Part shown: positions 27,942 through 36,408 of the stretch, piece after piece | Layout of the letters: every line of letters starts with the position of its first letter | How positions within the stretch are numbered: position 1 is the stretch's first letter | Assembly: GCF_022808865.1 (NCBI RefSeq) | Contig: NZ_JAKZLB010000002.1 | Coordinates: 138,019-202,018 of the forward strand | Direction: 5' to 3' | DNA from: Geothrix oryzisoli | GTDB lineage: Bacteria > Acidobacteriota > Holophagae > Holophagales > Holophagaceae | Length of the DNA: 64,000 nt | Position numbers and translations under genes: made by a program | Notes under the pieces: model-generated | The model's input: the letters and a program-made list of their open reading frames with translations, nothing else | Told to the model about the DNA's origin: nothing | Databases searched by the model: none

Positions 27942-29063
27942 ATGCGCGCCGCCCTGCTCGTCCTCGCCACCCTCACCCTCACCGCGCAGGACGAGCGGGC
28001 CTTCCTGGACTCCCTCGCCCGGCTGCAGCGCAACGATCCGGCCGGCAAGCGGGACCTCGAGACCGGCAGCCCCCTCCGCGCCGCGGCCCTGGCCATGGAT
28101 CCGGCGCGGGCCCCGGAAAGGGCCCGCCACGCGGCCGCCTCCTGGCTCTGGGCCAGCAACCTGATCCAGGGCCTCTCTCTCGGCAAGGACCAGTCCTACC
28201 TGCAGGCGGCCCGGCAGCAGGCGGACCTGCTGAAGGCCTGGGCGCTGCTGGAAACCGTGGGCGGGGAGCTGGCCCGGTCCCGCGACGACATCCGCCTGGA
28301 ACTGGCCTGGAGGCTGCTGGACCTGGACCGGATGCGCTCTGCCTACGCCGCCGTCTCCGCGAGACCCGACCTGGACGTCCGCGAGCTGGTCCACTGCTTT
28401 ATCGTGTCCGCCCACCTCGGCGACTGGACCGCCACGACGAGGTACGCCAAGGCCCTCAGCGACCAGGGCGGCAGGTTCGAGGGCTTCCATGCCGCGGCGG
28501 AAGCGTCCCTGACCACCTTCGACTACCAGTCCCTGCTCAAGGCCATCCAAACCGAGCATCCGGCTCCGACCTCGGGCCCCCTTCCCGTCCGGAGCTACCG
28601 GGTCACCAAGCAGCGCGTGAAGATCCGGCGGGTCACCGGCGGCGACAAGGCGCTGCTGAAGGAATCCGAAACCTGGCCCAGGGACTGGGTGACCAAGCCC
28701 GACGCGACGTCCGGCCTCCTCCAGGTCGGGGCCGCGGCCCACTGGGTGGAGGGCACCGCCCAGCCGCCGGTATCCGGATTCATCGACGCCACCCGGCTCT
28801 ACCTCCTCGGCTACCGGGAGACCCAGGGCGAACCCGGCGACTCCGGCCGCCAGGAGCAGGCGTGGGACATGCACCCCGATCCGAAGGTCCCGGGGCGGTG
28901 GCAGGGGACCAACACGCTCACCGTCTGGCGCGGGGGCGCAGCTCCGAAGGCGGAGCCCGCGCTCCACGTGACCTTCGAGGTGGAGTGGGAGATGCGCCCC
29001 ACGGAGACCTACCTCGAGACTTCCGCGGCTCCCCCCTCCGCGCCCGCGAAACCGGCTCCATGA
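27942..29063 (+). CDS. Exported protein of unknown function
   Basis: A 373-residue protein with a short signal peptide (MRAALLVLATLTLTAQ). The first 200 residues are helical and contain pairs such as DDIRLELAWRLLDLDRM and VHCFIVSAHLGDWTATTRYAK that look like degenerate TPRs. The C-terminal half is strand-rich, with a Pro/Ala tail. I recognise no family. It begins eight bases after the carboxylase stop, so it is probably in the same transcript without an obvious functional link. Confidence 0.7.
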   Translation: MRAALLVLATLTLTAQDERAFLDSLARLQRNDPAGKRDLETGSPLRAAALAMDPARAPERARHAAASWLWASNLIQGLSLGKDQSYLQAARQQADLLKAWALLETVGGELARSRDDIRLELAWRLLDLDRMRSAYAAVSARPDLDVRELVHCFIVSAHLGDWTATTRYAKALSDQGGRFEGFHAAAEASLTTFDYQSLLKAIQTEHPAPTSGPLPVRSYRVTKQRVKIRRVTGGDKALLKESETWPRDWVTKPDATSGLLQVGAAAHWVEGTAQPPVSGFIDATRLYLLGYRETQGEPGDSGRQEQAWDMHPDPKVPGRWQGTNTLTVWRGGAAPKAEPALHVTFEVEWEMRPTETYLETSAAPPSAPAKPAP

Positions 29064-29112
29064 GCGCGTGATCCCGGACCCGGCGATTCCCGGCTGGGGC
29101 GGCGGCGCGGAA

Positions 29113-29613
29113 TCAGCGCCGGTTCTTCCACAGCTTCGGCGTCTTGATTCCAGCCCCCATGACCAGACGCATCTCGCTGGTGGGCACGAAGCCCATGCGC
29201 TGGTAGAGGCCCTCGGCCTCGAGGCTCGCGTGCAGCTCCATGATCTCCAGGCCCAGCTCCCGGCCCAGGTCCAGGGCCGCGTCTGTGAGGCGGGCGGCCA
29301 GGCCCTGGCGACGGTGCGTGGGCTCGGTGTAGATGTTGAAGAGGTAGCCGCGCACGGAGAGCGGCGTCACCGGCGTGGGGAGCGTCTCCCGCATCAGCAT
29401 CAGCACGCCGGCCACGGGGCGGCCGTCGTCCTCCATCAGGAAACCCCGGCACTGGCCCGTCACCAGCCAGTTCCGCAGCTGGACGCGGAAGGTGTCGGCC
29501 ATGCGCCGCAGCCCCTCCTCAGACCCCGTCTCCATCGCACGGAACAGGGCCACGCGATGGGCCACGTGGATGTCCAGATCGGCGGTCGAGGAGGGGCGGA
29601 GTGAAAGCTTCAT
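29113..29613 (-). CDS. GNAT-family N-acetyltransferase
   Basis: A 166-residue acetyltransferase. The acetyl-CoA loop is THRRQGLAARLTDAAL, preceded by the beta-4 strand YLFNIYTEP, and the C-terminal LHASLEAEGLYQRMGF is standard for GNAT. The substrate is unknown. Two starts are possible: ATG 29613 (chosen) or ATG 29643, which would overlap the divergent hydrolase start and its promoter. Neither has a strong ribosome site. Confidence 0.85.
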   Translation of the reverse strand: MKLSLRPSSTADLDIHVAHRVALFRAMETGSEEGLRRMADTFRVQLRNWLVTGQCRGFLMEDDGRPVAGVLMLMRETLPTPVTPLSVRGYLFNIYTEPTHRRQGLAARLTDAALDLGRELGLEIMELHASLEAEGLYQRMGFVPTSEMRLVMGAGIKTPKLWKNRR

Positions 29614-29630
29614 GCGGTCAGTGTAGGCGC

Positions 29631-29636
29631 TATCCT
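29631..29636 (+). promoter_or_regulatory. Possible -10 box giving a leaderless transcript
   Basis: TATCCT ends five bases before the ATG at 29642. If it is a -10 element, transcription would start at or within one or two bases of the start codon. No Shine-Dalgarno sequence is seen before that ATG, which agrees with leaderless translation. The -35 region is weak. Confidence 0.3.
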
Positions 29637-29641
29637 GGGCC

Positions 29642-30421
29642 ATGCACTACGCCGCCCTGGCCTCCGGTTCCAAGGGGAACTGCCACGCCCTGTCCGAGGA
29701 CGGCCTGACCCTGCTCATCGATGCGGGCATCTCGCTGCTCCAGATCCGCCGCCGCATGGAGATCCTGGGTCTGGATTCCAATTCCGTCCGGGCCCTGGCC
29801 CTCACCCACGAGCACTCGGACCACATCGGGGCGGTGGGGGTGATCCTCCGGAACACGGACTGGGCCATCCTCGCCACCGCCGCCACCCGCACGGCCGTGG
29901 AGCGGATCCAGGGTATCGACATCCCCCCCTCGCGGTGGATCGAAGTGGAGGCCGGCCGGTCCTGCAGCTGGGAGGGCTGGCACCTGCGGCCCTTCGCCCT
30001 GCCCCACGACGCCGAGGATCCCGTGGCCTACCGGATCGAAGCGGGCGGCCAGGCCGCCGCCGTGGTGACGGACCTGGGCCACCCCACCGCCCTGGTCGCC
30101 GACCACCTCCAGGATCTGGACCTGCTGGTACTGGAGGCCAATCACGACGTGGACATGCTGCGCGAAGGCAGCTATCCCCCTCAGCTCAAGGCCCGCATCC
30201 TCAGCCGGGTGGGCCACCTGAGCAACGCGGCCATGGCCGAACTGCTGGGGCGGGCACTCTCCCCACGGCTGAAGCAGGTGGTGCTGGCGCATCTCAGCGA
30301 ATCCAACAACGATCCCGCCCTGGCCCGCTTCGCCGCTGAGGAGATCCTCCGGGGCACCTCCGTGGCCCTGCATGTGGCCCACCAGCGGGAGCCGCTCGTC
30401 CTGCCCCCTGCCGTGGCCTGA
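29642..30421 (+). CDS. MBL-fold hydrolase, YycJ/WalJ type
   Basis: A 259-residue metallo-beta-lactamase-fold enzyme. The N-terminal ASGSKGNCHAL and the metal site THEHSDHIG are diagnostic of YycJ/WalJ (probable 5'-3' exonuclease or phosphodiesterase linked to DNA repair and cell-wall signalling in Firmicutes). Later ligands are visible in LPHDAEDPVAY, VTDLGH and LVLEANHD. It is followed after 16 bases by the LolA-like gene with GGGAG before it. Confidence 0.9.
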   Translation: MHYAALASGSKGNCHALSEDGLTLLIDAGISLLQIRRRMEILGLDSNSVRALALTHEHSDHIGAVGVILRNTDWAILATAATRTAVERIQGIDIPPSRWIEVEAGRSCSWEGWHLRPFALPHDAEDPVAYRIEAGGQAAAVVTDLGHPTALVADHLQDLDLLVLEANHDVDMLREGSYPPQLKARILSRVGHLSNAAMAELLGRALSPRLKQVVLAHLSESNNDPALARFAAEEILRGTSVALHVAHQREPLVLPPAVA

Positions 30422-30437
30422 GTTTCCCGGGAGTCCG

Positions 30438-31133
30438 ATGTTCCGACGCACCCTGCTCCACCTCCTCCTGGCCCTTCCCACCCTGGCCCCGTCCCTGGGT
30501 GCCCAGGCGGCCCCCCCCTCCCTGCGCGAGGCCGTGGAACGCTTCGATGCCGCCCAGGCCCAGGTGCAGACGCTGCAGTGCCCCTTCACGCTGACCCTGC
30601 GCCGGTCCCTGCTGAAGACACCTTCGGTGACCAGGGGGACCCTCTACCTGCAGGGGTCCGACTTCGTCCACTTCGCCTTCCAGCCGCCGGAGGACCTCAT
30701 CCTCCACCTCACCCCCAAGGCCCTCATCTCCTACAGCCCCGAGGCCCGGGCGGGGGAATTGATGAAGATCGGCCTCATCAAGAACGCCAACCGCAAGTTC
30801 CTGGGGCTGGGCCAGAAGCTCAGCTACCTGTCCGAGTACTTCCAGATCCATCTGGGCGAGGCCAAGGACCTGCCCGGCACCTGGTTCCTGGCCATGACTC
30901 CCCGCACCCTCTCCATGCGGAAGCGGATGCAGGCCCTGAATCTCTGGGTGGACAAAGACACCTGGCTGCCCCGCCAGGTCCAGTGGATCGAGCGCAGCGG
31001 AGACTCCTGGCTGGTGGAGCTGGGGCCCCTCCGCACCAACCAGCCCCTGCCCCCCGCCGTCACCGGCTTCAAGCTCCCGGAAGGCATTCCCCTCCGGAAC
31101 GAGTTCAGCTTCTTCGCCACCCGGAAGAAGTAG
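30438..31133 (+). CDS. LolA-like outer-membrane lipoprotein carrier domain protein
   Basis: A 231-residue periplasmic protein with a signal peptide (residues 1-23, cleaved near LGAQAA). The mature part follows the LolA pattern: an initial helix (LREAVERFDAAQAQVQTLQ), then antiparallel strands with TRGTLYLQGSDFVHFAFQ and a C-terminal LNLWVDKDTWLPRQVQW. It could carry lipoproteins or lipid-linked products across the periplasm. The aryl-polyene-like cluster 6 kb upstream lacks its own LolA-like gene, so a link is conceivable but untested. Confidence 0.8.
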   Translation: MFRRTLLHLLLALPTLAPSLGAQAAPPSLREAVERFDAAQAQVQTLQCPFTLTLRRSLLKTPSVTRGTLYLQGSDFVHFAFQPPEDLILHLTPKALISYSPEARAGELMKIGLIKNANRKFLGLGQKLSYLSEYFQIHLGEAKDLPGTWFLAMTPRTLSMRKRMQALNLWVDKDTWLPRQVQWIERSGDSWLVELGPLRTNQPLPPAVTGFKLPEGIPLRNEFSFFATRKK

Positions 31134-31136
31134 CGG

Positions 31137-31142
31137 TAGACT
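31137..31142 (+). promoter_or_regulatory. Possible -10 element before the FHA-domain gene
   Basis: TAGACT lies 25 bases before the ATG at 31168, just after the preceding stop codon. The same hexamer occurs before thiG. No clear -35 box is visible at 16-18 bases upstream. Confidence 0.3.
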
Positions 31143-31167
31143 GCACGGGAGATCCCACGGGGGCCCG

Positions 31168-31794
31168 ATGATTGTGGTGTGCCCGGCCTGCCAGGCCCGC
31201 TTCCAGTACGATGACAGCCGCTTCGGCACCGCCCGGGCCAAGCGGTTCAAGTGCCCGAAGTGCGCCCACCTCTTCGAGGTGGCCAATCCGGCGGCGACGG
31301 TGCTGGCGCCTCCGCTCGAGCCGGTGCCGCCCCCCGAACCGCCCCTCACCATGCCCGTGCCCGAGCAGGAGCCTCCCAACGAGGCCACGCTGGCCTCCGC
31401 CTTCACCACGGCCCGCCGGGACCGCGACTCCATCCTGGTGGCCGCGGGCCTCCAGCAGGCCGGCCTACCCTCGGGCTTCAAGTTCAGCCTGGCCTTCCTC
31501 ACGGGCCCCCAGGCCTCCACCGTGCAGGTGCTGGATCGGCCTGTGATCGTCATCGGCCGCGAAGAGGGCGATGTCATCACCCAGGACCCCGAGACTTCCC
31601 GCCGCCACGCGGTACTGGAGATCCGGGGGGATGGGACCGTGTGGATCACCGATCAGGATTCCACCAACGGCACTCAGGTCAGTGGCGAGCGCATCACGGG
31701 GACGGTCCAGCTCATCAGCCAACAGGAGTTCACCTGCGGGAACAGCACCTTCATGCTGCTGGTGCGCAACACCAACGAGTACCCGCTGCACTGA
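31168..31794 (+). CDS. Zinc-ribbon and FHA domain protein
   Basis: 208 residues. Residues 1-35 form an MJ0042-type zinc ribbon (VCPACQARFQYDDSRF then FKCPKCAHLFEV). A Pro/Glu-rich linker spans about 40-75. Residues 110-205 are an FHA domain with VIVIGREEGD, the phosphothreonine-contact SRRHAVLEI and DSTNGTQVSG. FHA domains bind phosphothreonine peptides, so a Ser/Thr kinase partner is expected elsewhere. The next gene encodes a TPR membrane protein, suggesting a signalling or assembly module. Confidence 0.88.
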   Translation: MIVVCPACQARFQYDDSRFGTARAKRFKCPKCAHLFEVANPAATVLAPPLEPVPPPEPPLTMPVPEQEPPNEATLASAFTTARRDRDSILVAAGLQQAGLPSGFKFSLAFLTGPQASTVQVLDRPVIVIGREEGDVITQDPETSRRHAVLEIRGDGTVWITDQDSTNGTQVSGERITGTVQLISQQEFTCGNSTFMLLVRNTNEYPLH

Positions 31795-31829
31795 GCCCCT
31801 GACCCCACAGATCCGATCCGAGCGATGCC

Positions 31830-33548
31830 ATGACGCCAGACCCTTACGCGCCCTACCTCCGCCAGGCGGACCAGCTGTTTGCCTCGGGCGAGCTCGTCAA
31901 GGCCGGGCAGATCTGGCAGGCGATCCTCAAGCAGCAGCCGACCCACGCCGAGGCCCGCGAGCGCCTGCTCGCGCTGCGCGAGCGCCTGCTCGCCCAGCGC
32001 GAGGCCGAGGCACGGGCGGCCGCGCCGCCACCCCCCGCCCCGGTACCCCCGCCGGCGCCCGTCCCGGTTCCGCCCCCGGCACCCCCGGCCCCTTCCGGGG
32101 AGGAGCCCGATCGGCTGGTGATCCAGGGCTGCACGCTCTATGACATGGGCCAGGTGCAGGACGCCCTCCAGAAGTGGGAGCAGGTGCTGGCCATCGACCC
32201 CACGCACAGCCTGGCCCTGGGCTATGCCAACGCCGCCCGCCGCGAACTCGGACTCCCCCCCCTCCAGGGGTCGGCCCCGGCGGCTCCGGTGGAAGAGGCT
32301 CTCCCGGCCCCGGATGTCGATGTGGACAAGCTGCTGCGGGAGGCGGTCCAGCTCTACGACATGGGGCTCACGGAAGAAGCCATCTCCAAGTGGGAACAGG
32401 TCCTCACCCTGGAGCCCCAGCGCGAGGAGATCCATGGCTACCTCCGTCAGGCCCGGCACGAACTGACCCTGCCCGGGAACCAGCCGGTGGCGCCCGCCGC
32501 CGTGCCGGCTTCGCCTCCACCCCCACCGGCCCCGCAGCTGGAGGCCGAAGGCCTGGCCCTGAAACTCCGCCAGGCGGAACACCTCCTGTCGCTCCAGCGC
32601 CACGATGAGGCGGCCTTCACCTATCAGCAGGCCCTCCAGCTGGCTCCGGGCCATCCCGAGGCCCTGGCGGGTCTCGAGCGCTGCCGGCGGCGTCCCCCGA
32701 GCCCGACCGGATCCATGGCCCAGGCCATCGCCCTCGATCCTCCGGGGCGCATCACCGTGGTCGAGGAGGAACCCACTCAGATCCTCCCGGATCCCGGTCA
32801 GGTGGAGCCCCCCGCCTCCATGACCCGGGCGACCGCGGCGCCCCGGGAAGGCCTCTCCCTGCCGGGTCGCCTCCAGGCGGCCTCGTCCGGCCTGCCGTGG
32901 CTGCGCGAGCCCAAGGTCTGGGCCATGGCTGGAGGGGGCGTCCTGGTGCTGGCCGCGGGCCTCTATGCCCTCCACACCTACCGCCAGGACCAGGAGCTGA
33001 AGGAGGCCGTGAAGGCCGCCCGCCAGGCGGCGGTGGCGCCGGTTCTCCAGCAGGCCCAATCCCCGGATCTGTCCGAAACCCCCGCCGCGATCCTCCGCGA
33101 GGGCGAGACCGTCCTGGAAGCGGAGCCCCTGCGGGCCTACCTCCGGGCCCAGGCCGTACTGACCCAGAACCCCGGCGACGCCGCGGCGGCCCAGCTGCTG
33201 GAGAAGGCCCGGGCCGCCCTGGCGGGGGGGGCCACCGGCGCCAGCCTCCCGGAGTTCCAGAAGCACCTCCAGAATGGCGATCTGGATGCGGCCGCCAAGG
33301 TCATGGACGCCCTCCTGCGGGCCCAGCCCGAGGATGCGGACCTCCGGGCCCGGGCCGCCCGCCTGCAGCTGGCCCTCTGCGGCGCGCACGCCGCCCAGGC
33401 CAAGTGGGACGAGGCCGGCGAGGACCTGCGCCGGGGCCGGGCCCTCCTTCCCAGCGACAAGTCCTGGCAGGCCCGCCTCAACCTCCTCGAGCGCGTGAAG
33501 ACCCTGCCCAAATCCCAGCAGGCCGCCTGGCTGCCGCTGCTCGGCTAG
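31830..33548 (+). CDS. Large TPR-repeat membrane protein
   Basis: A 572-residue protein with repeated TPR-like units (LVIQGCTLYDMGQVQDALQKW, LLREAVQLYDMGLTEEAI, LRQAEHLLSLQRHDEAAF) separated by Pro/Ala linkers. One transmembrane helix lies near residues 366-386, and a periplasmic C-terminal part has further TPR-like helices. Each unit of the N-half repeats a YDMG core. Its gene follows the FHA gene by 35 bases. Probably a scaffold; the bacterial families with this layout include motility and secretion adaptors, but no specific assignment is possible. Confidence 0.72.
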   Translation: MTPDPYAPYLRQADQLFASGELVKAGQIWQAILKQQPTHAEARERLLALRERLLAQREAEARAAAPPPPAPVPPPAPVPVPPPAPPAPSGEEPDRLVIQGCTLYDMGQVQDALQKWEQVLAIDPTHSLALGYANAARRELGLPPLQGSAPAAPVEEALPAPDVDVDKLLREAVQLYDMGLTEEAISKWEQVLTLEPQREEIHGYLRQARHELTLPGNQPVAPAAVPASPPPPPAPQLEAEGLALKLRQAEHLLSLQRHDEAAFTYQQALQLAPGHPEALAGLERCRRRPPSPTGSMAQAIALDPPGRITVVEEEPTQILPDPGQVEPPASMTRATAAPREGLSLPGRLQAASSGLPWLREPKVWAMAGGGVLVLAAGLYALHTYRQDQELKEAVKAARQAAVAPVLQQAQSPDLSETPAAILREGETVLEAEPLRAYLRAQAVLTQNPGDAAAAQLLEKARAALAGGATGASLPEFQKHLQNGDLDAAAKVMDALLRAQPEDADLRARAARLQLALCGAHAAQAKWDEAGEDLRRGRALLPSDKSWQARLNLLERVKTLPKSQQAAWLPLLG

Positions 33549-33658
33549 GCCGCAGACCGACCCCCATTTCGCGGCAAGAACCGGGTCGCCCCGGGGTGCC
33601 GGCGCGCCGGATGCTGGGCCACGGGAGCGCCTTGGGCCTCCCGCCTGGGAGGTGCGCC

Positions 33659-34291
33659 ATGCACAAGGTCGTCCATCCGAAGATGCTCTACTTCGGGACC
33701 CCGGTGGTCCTCATCAGCACGCTGAATCCCGATGGCTCGCCCAACCTGGCGCCCATGTCCTCGGCCTGGTGGCTGGGGGACACTTGTCAGCTGGGGATGA
33801 GCCGCCGGTCGCGGACCGTGGAGAACCTCGCCCGCGAGGGGGAGTGCGTCCTCAACCTCCCTTCTCAGGCGCTGGTGACCGCCGTGGACCGCCTGGCCCT
33901 CCTCACGGGGAGCGACCCGGTGCCGCCCTACAAGGCCGCCATGGGCTACCGGCACGAGCCCCGGAAGTTCGAGGCCGCAGGCCTGACCCCGGTCCCCGCG
34001 GACCTGGTGAAGCCGCCGCGGGCGCTGGAGTGCCCCGTCCACCTGGAGGCCCGGGTCCGCGGGATCCGCCGGATCGGCGACGAGGACAGCCACCTGGCCG
34101 CCATCGAGACCCAGGTGGTCCGCGTCCACATCGACGAGGCCCTGATGCTGCCGCGGGAAGGGGACTACGTCGATCCCCAGCTCTGGCAGCCCCTGATCAT
34201 GAGCTTCTGCGACTTCTTCGGTCTGGGCGGGGGGCCCCTCCTGCCCTCCCGGCTGGCCCGGGCCTGGCGCCCGCCCGTGGCGGCCTCCTGA
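33659..34291 (+). CDS. Flavin reductase-domain protein (FMN-binding split barrel)
   Basis: A 210-residue protein of the DIM6/NTAB flavin reductase group: VVLISTLNPDGSPNLAPMSS (FMN site), RSRTVENLAREGECVLN, and a later region with YRHEPRKFEAAGLTP. It likely binds FMN and reduces flavin or acts as an oxidoreductase. The ATG at 33659 has GGGAGG seven bases upstream. It is separated by 110 bases from the TPR gene and is convergent with the AraC-methyltransferase gene. Confidence 0.87.
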   Translation: MHKVVHPKMLYFGTPVVLISTLNPDGSPNLAPMSSAWWLGDTCQLGMSRRSRTVENLAREGECVLNLPSQALVTAVDRLALLTGSDPVPPYKAAMGYRHEPRKFEAAGLTPVPADLVKPPRALECPVHLEARVRGIRRIGDEDSHLAAIETQVVRVHIDEALMLPREGDYVDPQLWQPLIMSFCDFFGLGGGPLLPSRLARAWRPPVAAS

Positions 34292-34316
34292 GGCCCCGGC
34301 CCAGGAAGGGCTCAGG
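34287..34316. terminator. Convergent terminator-like hairpin overlapping two stop codons
   Basis: CCTGAG-G-CCC (34287-34296) pairs with GGGCTCAGG (34308-34316), a nine-pair stem with one bulged G and an 11-base loop. It covers the stop codons of both convergent genes. No T-run follows. Confidence 0.4.
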
Positions 34317-35148
34317 CCGTCCTCGCCCGCTCGAAGGCGAGGATGGCCTGCTTCCGCGCAGCGCCCCAGTGGTACTGGCCCAGGGCCCCGGTGGCCTGGA
34401 TCACGCGGTGGCAGGGGATGAGCCAGGCGATGGGGTTCTGCCCCACGGCCGTGCCCACGGCGCGCACGGCGTCCGGGGCGCCGGACAGGGTGGCCAGATC
34501 GCGGTACGACACCGCCTGGCCCGGGGGAACCCGCAGCAGGGCCTCCCAGGTCCGGAGCTGGAAGGGCGTGCCCTTGAGGACGAGGCTGAGGGGTCGGCCC
34601 ACCCCCTCCCGCATGCGGGCTTCGAAGGCCTCCGCGTAGGGGCGGACGAGGGCGTCCCCTCGCTCCAGGTGTGCTCCGGGCCAGCGGGCCTGGAGCTCGG
34701 CCAGGGCGCCGTCCCGGCCCCCCTCGCCCAGGAAGGCCAGACCGCAGAGCCCCCGGTCGAGGGCCGCGAAGAGAGCCGGGCCGAAGGGCGTCTCCTCCAC
34801 CCCCCAGTGGACCGTGAGGCCCCCGGCCTGGGCCTTGTACTCCCCGGGGGTCATCCGCTCGAGAGAGAGGAAGAGGTCGTGCAGGCGGCCGGGGCCCGAG
34901 AGGCCCACCGCATGGCTCACCTCGAGCAGGCTCCGGGATTCGGCGAGCATGCGCTTCGCCTCCGCCAGGGTCAGGACCTGGAGGAAGCGCTTGGGGCTCA
35001 CCCCTGCCCACCGCTGGAAGAGCCGCTGGAAGTGGAAGGAACTCAGGCCCACCTCCTCCGCCACCTGCTCCAGGCTCGGCTGCGCTTCCGCGTGCTCGGC
35101 GAGGAAGCGGATGGCCCGCTCCACCCGGCTGTAGTCGCTGCTGGACAT
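34312..35148 (-). CDS. AraC-type regulator fused to O6-methylguanine-DNA methyltransferase (Ada-like)
   Basis: A 278-residue fusion. Residues 5-105 are an AraC double helix-turn-helix (LEQVAEEVGLSSFHFQRLFQ). Residues 110-275 are a methylguanine methyltransferase with FQLRTWEALLRVPPGQAVSY and the acceptor Cys246 in PCHRVI. The N-terminal zinc-Cys domain of E. coli Ada (methylphosphotriester sensor) is absent, so it should repair O6-methylguanine but cannot be activated the classical way. It stands alone on its strand. Confidence 0.93.
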   Translation of the reverse strand: MSSSDYSRVERAIRFLAEHAEAQPSLEQVAEEVGLSSFHFQRLFQRWAGVSPKRFLQVLTLAEAKRMLAESRSLLEVSHAVGLSGPGRLHDLFLSLERMTPGEYKAQAGGLTVHWGVEETPFGPALFAALDRGLCGLAFLGEGGRDGALAELQARWPGAHLERGDALVRPYAEAFEARMREGVGRPLSLVLKGTPFQLRTWEALLRVPPGQAVSYRDLATLSGAPDAVRAVGTAVGQNPIAWLIPCHRVIQATGALGQYHWGAARKQAILAFERARTA

Positions 35149-35210
35149 GGGGACCTCCCAGATCAGGATGCGATCGCGGAGATCCCGCGCCCACCCGGAT
35201 CTTGCGGGGA

Positions 35211-36368
35211 TCAGCCCGCCACCCAGATCTCCGGCGGCACCGGGTGGCTGAGGAAGTGGGTCATGCCCTCGTTCAGGCCGTAGGCGCCGGCGGTGCCGAA
35301 GGCCAGCAGGTCCCCCGTCGCCAGCTCCGGCAGGCGCAGCTCACCCAGGCGGTCCAGGCTGGTGCAGAGGGGTCCCGCCAGCGTGTAGGGCAGGGTCCCC
35401 TCGCCCTTCCCCACAACCTTCACGGGGAACGGCTGGCCCGTCAGCAGGGGCCGGATGAGGTGGTTGATGCCGCCCTCCAGGATGGCGAAGCGGGTGCCGC
35501 GGCTCTCCTTGAGGCGCACCACCCGGGCCAGGTAGATGCCGCAGGGGCCGGCCAGGAAGCGGCCCGGCTCCAGGATCAGCTCGCCCTTGAACCAGGCGTG
35601 CCGGGCCAGCAGATCCGACAGTCCCTGTCCAAAAGCCGTCAGGTCTAGCGGCGTTTCGTCCGGCGCGTACGGCACGCCCAGCCCCCCGCCCAAGTCGATC
35701 TGCTCGAAGGCGAGTCCATGGGTCTCAAACAGGCGCTTCGCCAGGTCCAGAACCGCGCCGTGGATGGTCCGCAGCTTGGCGGCGTCCCGCTGGTTGCTGG
35801 CGGCGAAGACATGCAGGCCCCGGATGCGGACGTGGTCCAACTTGGCGGCCTTTTCGAGCAGCGCCGGCAGATCCTCTTCGTCCACGCCGAAGGCCGAGGG
35901 CCCGCTGCCCCCGATGATGCGGTTGCCCTCGTCGATGTCGAAGGCTGGGTGCACCCGCAGGTTCACCGCTGTCTCCCGGGTGGCCAGGGCGTCGATGCGG
36001 GCCAGGTCCTCGAAGCCTTCGGCCTGCACGCGAACCCCCATGAACATCGCCTTCTGCAGCTCCGGTATCCGCTTGCCCGGCCCGGCGAAGAAGGTGCGGC
36101 CCGCCGGCAGGCCCAGCGCCTCCACCCGCTCCAGCTCCCCGATGGAGGCGCAGTCGAAGCTGGCGCCCAGGGCGGCGAAGCCCTTCAGCAGGTCCGCATG
36201 CGGGTTGGCCTTCACCGCATAGGCGAGGCGCACCCGCTGGGGCAGCACACGGCGCAGGGCCGTGAACTGCTCCGCCGCCACGGCTGCAGAGTAGGCAAAG
36301 CAGGGCGTGCCGTGGGCCTCCGCCAGTTGCTGGCAGGTGGCGTCGTCGAAGGCGAAGAGGGAAGTCAT
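35211..36368 (-). CDS. lysA: Diaminopimelate decarboxylase (fold-type III PLP enzyme)
   Basis: The last step of lysine synthesis. A 385-residue alanine-racemase-fold decarboxylase: PLP Lys53 in YAVKANPH, phosphate loop IDLGGGLGVPY, and C-terminal AGPLCTSLD plus FGTAGAYGL. It is a little shorter than typical LysA, and the usual HIGSQ-like motif reads HVFAASNQ, so another carboxylase of this fold cannot be fully excluded. Position at the end of a complete DAP operon supports LysA. Separated from the operon by a foreign-looking gene; its own ATG lies 40 bases after that gene. Confidence 0.78.
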   Translation of the reverse strand: MTSLFAFDDATCQQLAEAHGTPCFAYSAAVAAEQFTALRRVLPQRVRLAYAVKANPHADLLKGFAALGASFDCASIGELERVEALGLPAGRTFFAGPGKRIPELQKAMFMGVRVQAEGFEDLARIDALATRETAVNLRVHPAFDIDEGNRIIGGSGPSAFGVDEEDLPALLEKAAKLDHVRIRGLHVFAASNQRDAAKLRTIHGAVLDLAKRLFETHGLAFEQIDLGGGLGVPYAPDETPLDLTAFGQGLSDLLARHAWFKGELILEPGRFLAGPCGIYLARVVRLKESRGTRFAILEGGINHLIRPLLTGQPFPVKVVGKGEGTLPYTLAGPLCTSLDRLGELRLPELATGDLLAFGTAGAYGLNEGMTHFLSHPVPPEIWVAG

Positions 36369-36408
36369 GCAATTCCATTCAGGCAGAAGGAAGGCGGAAC
36401 GAAAATAG

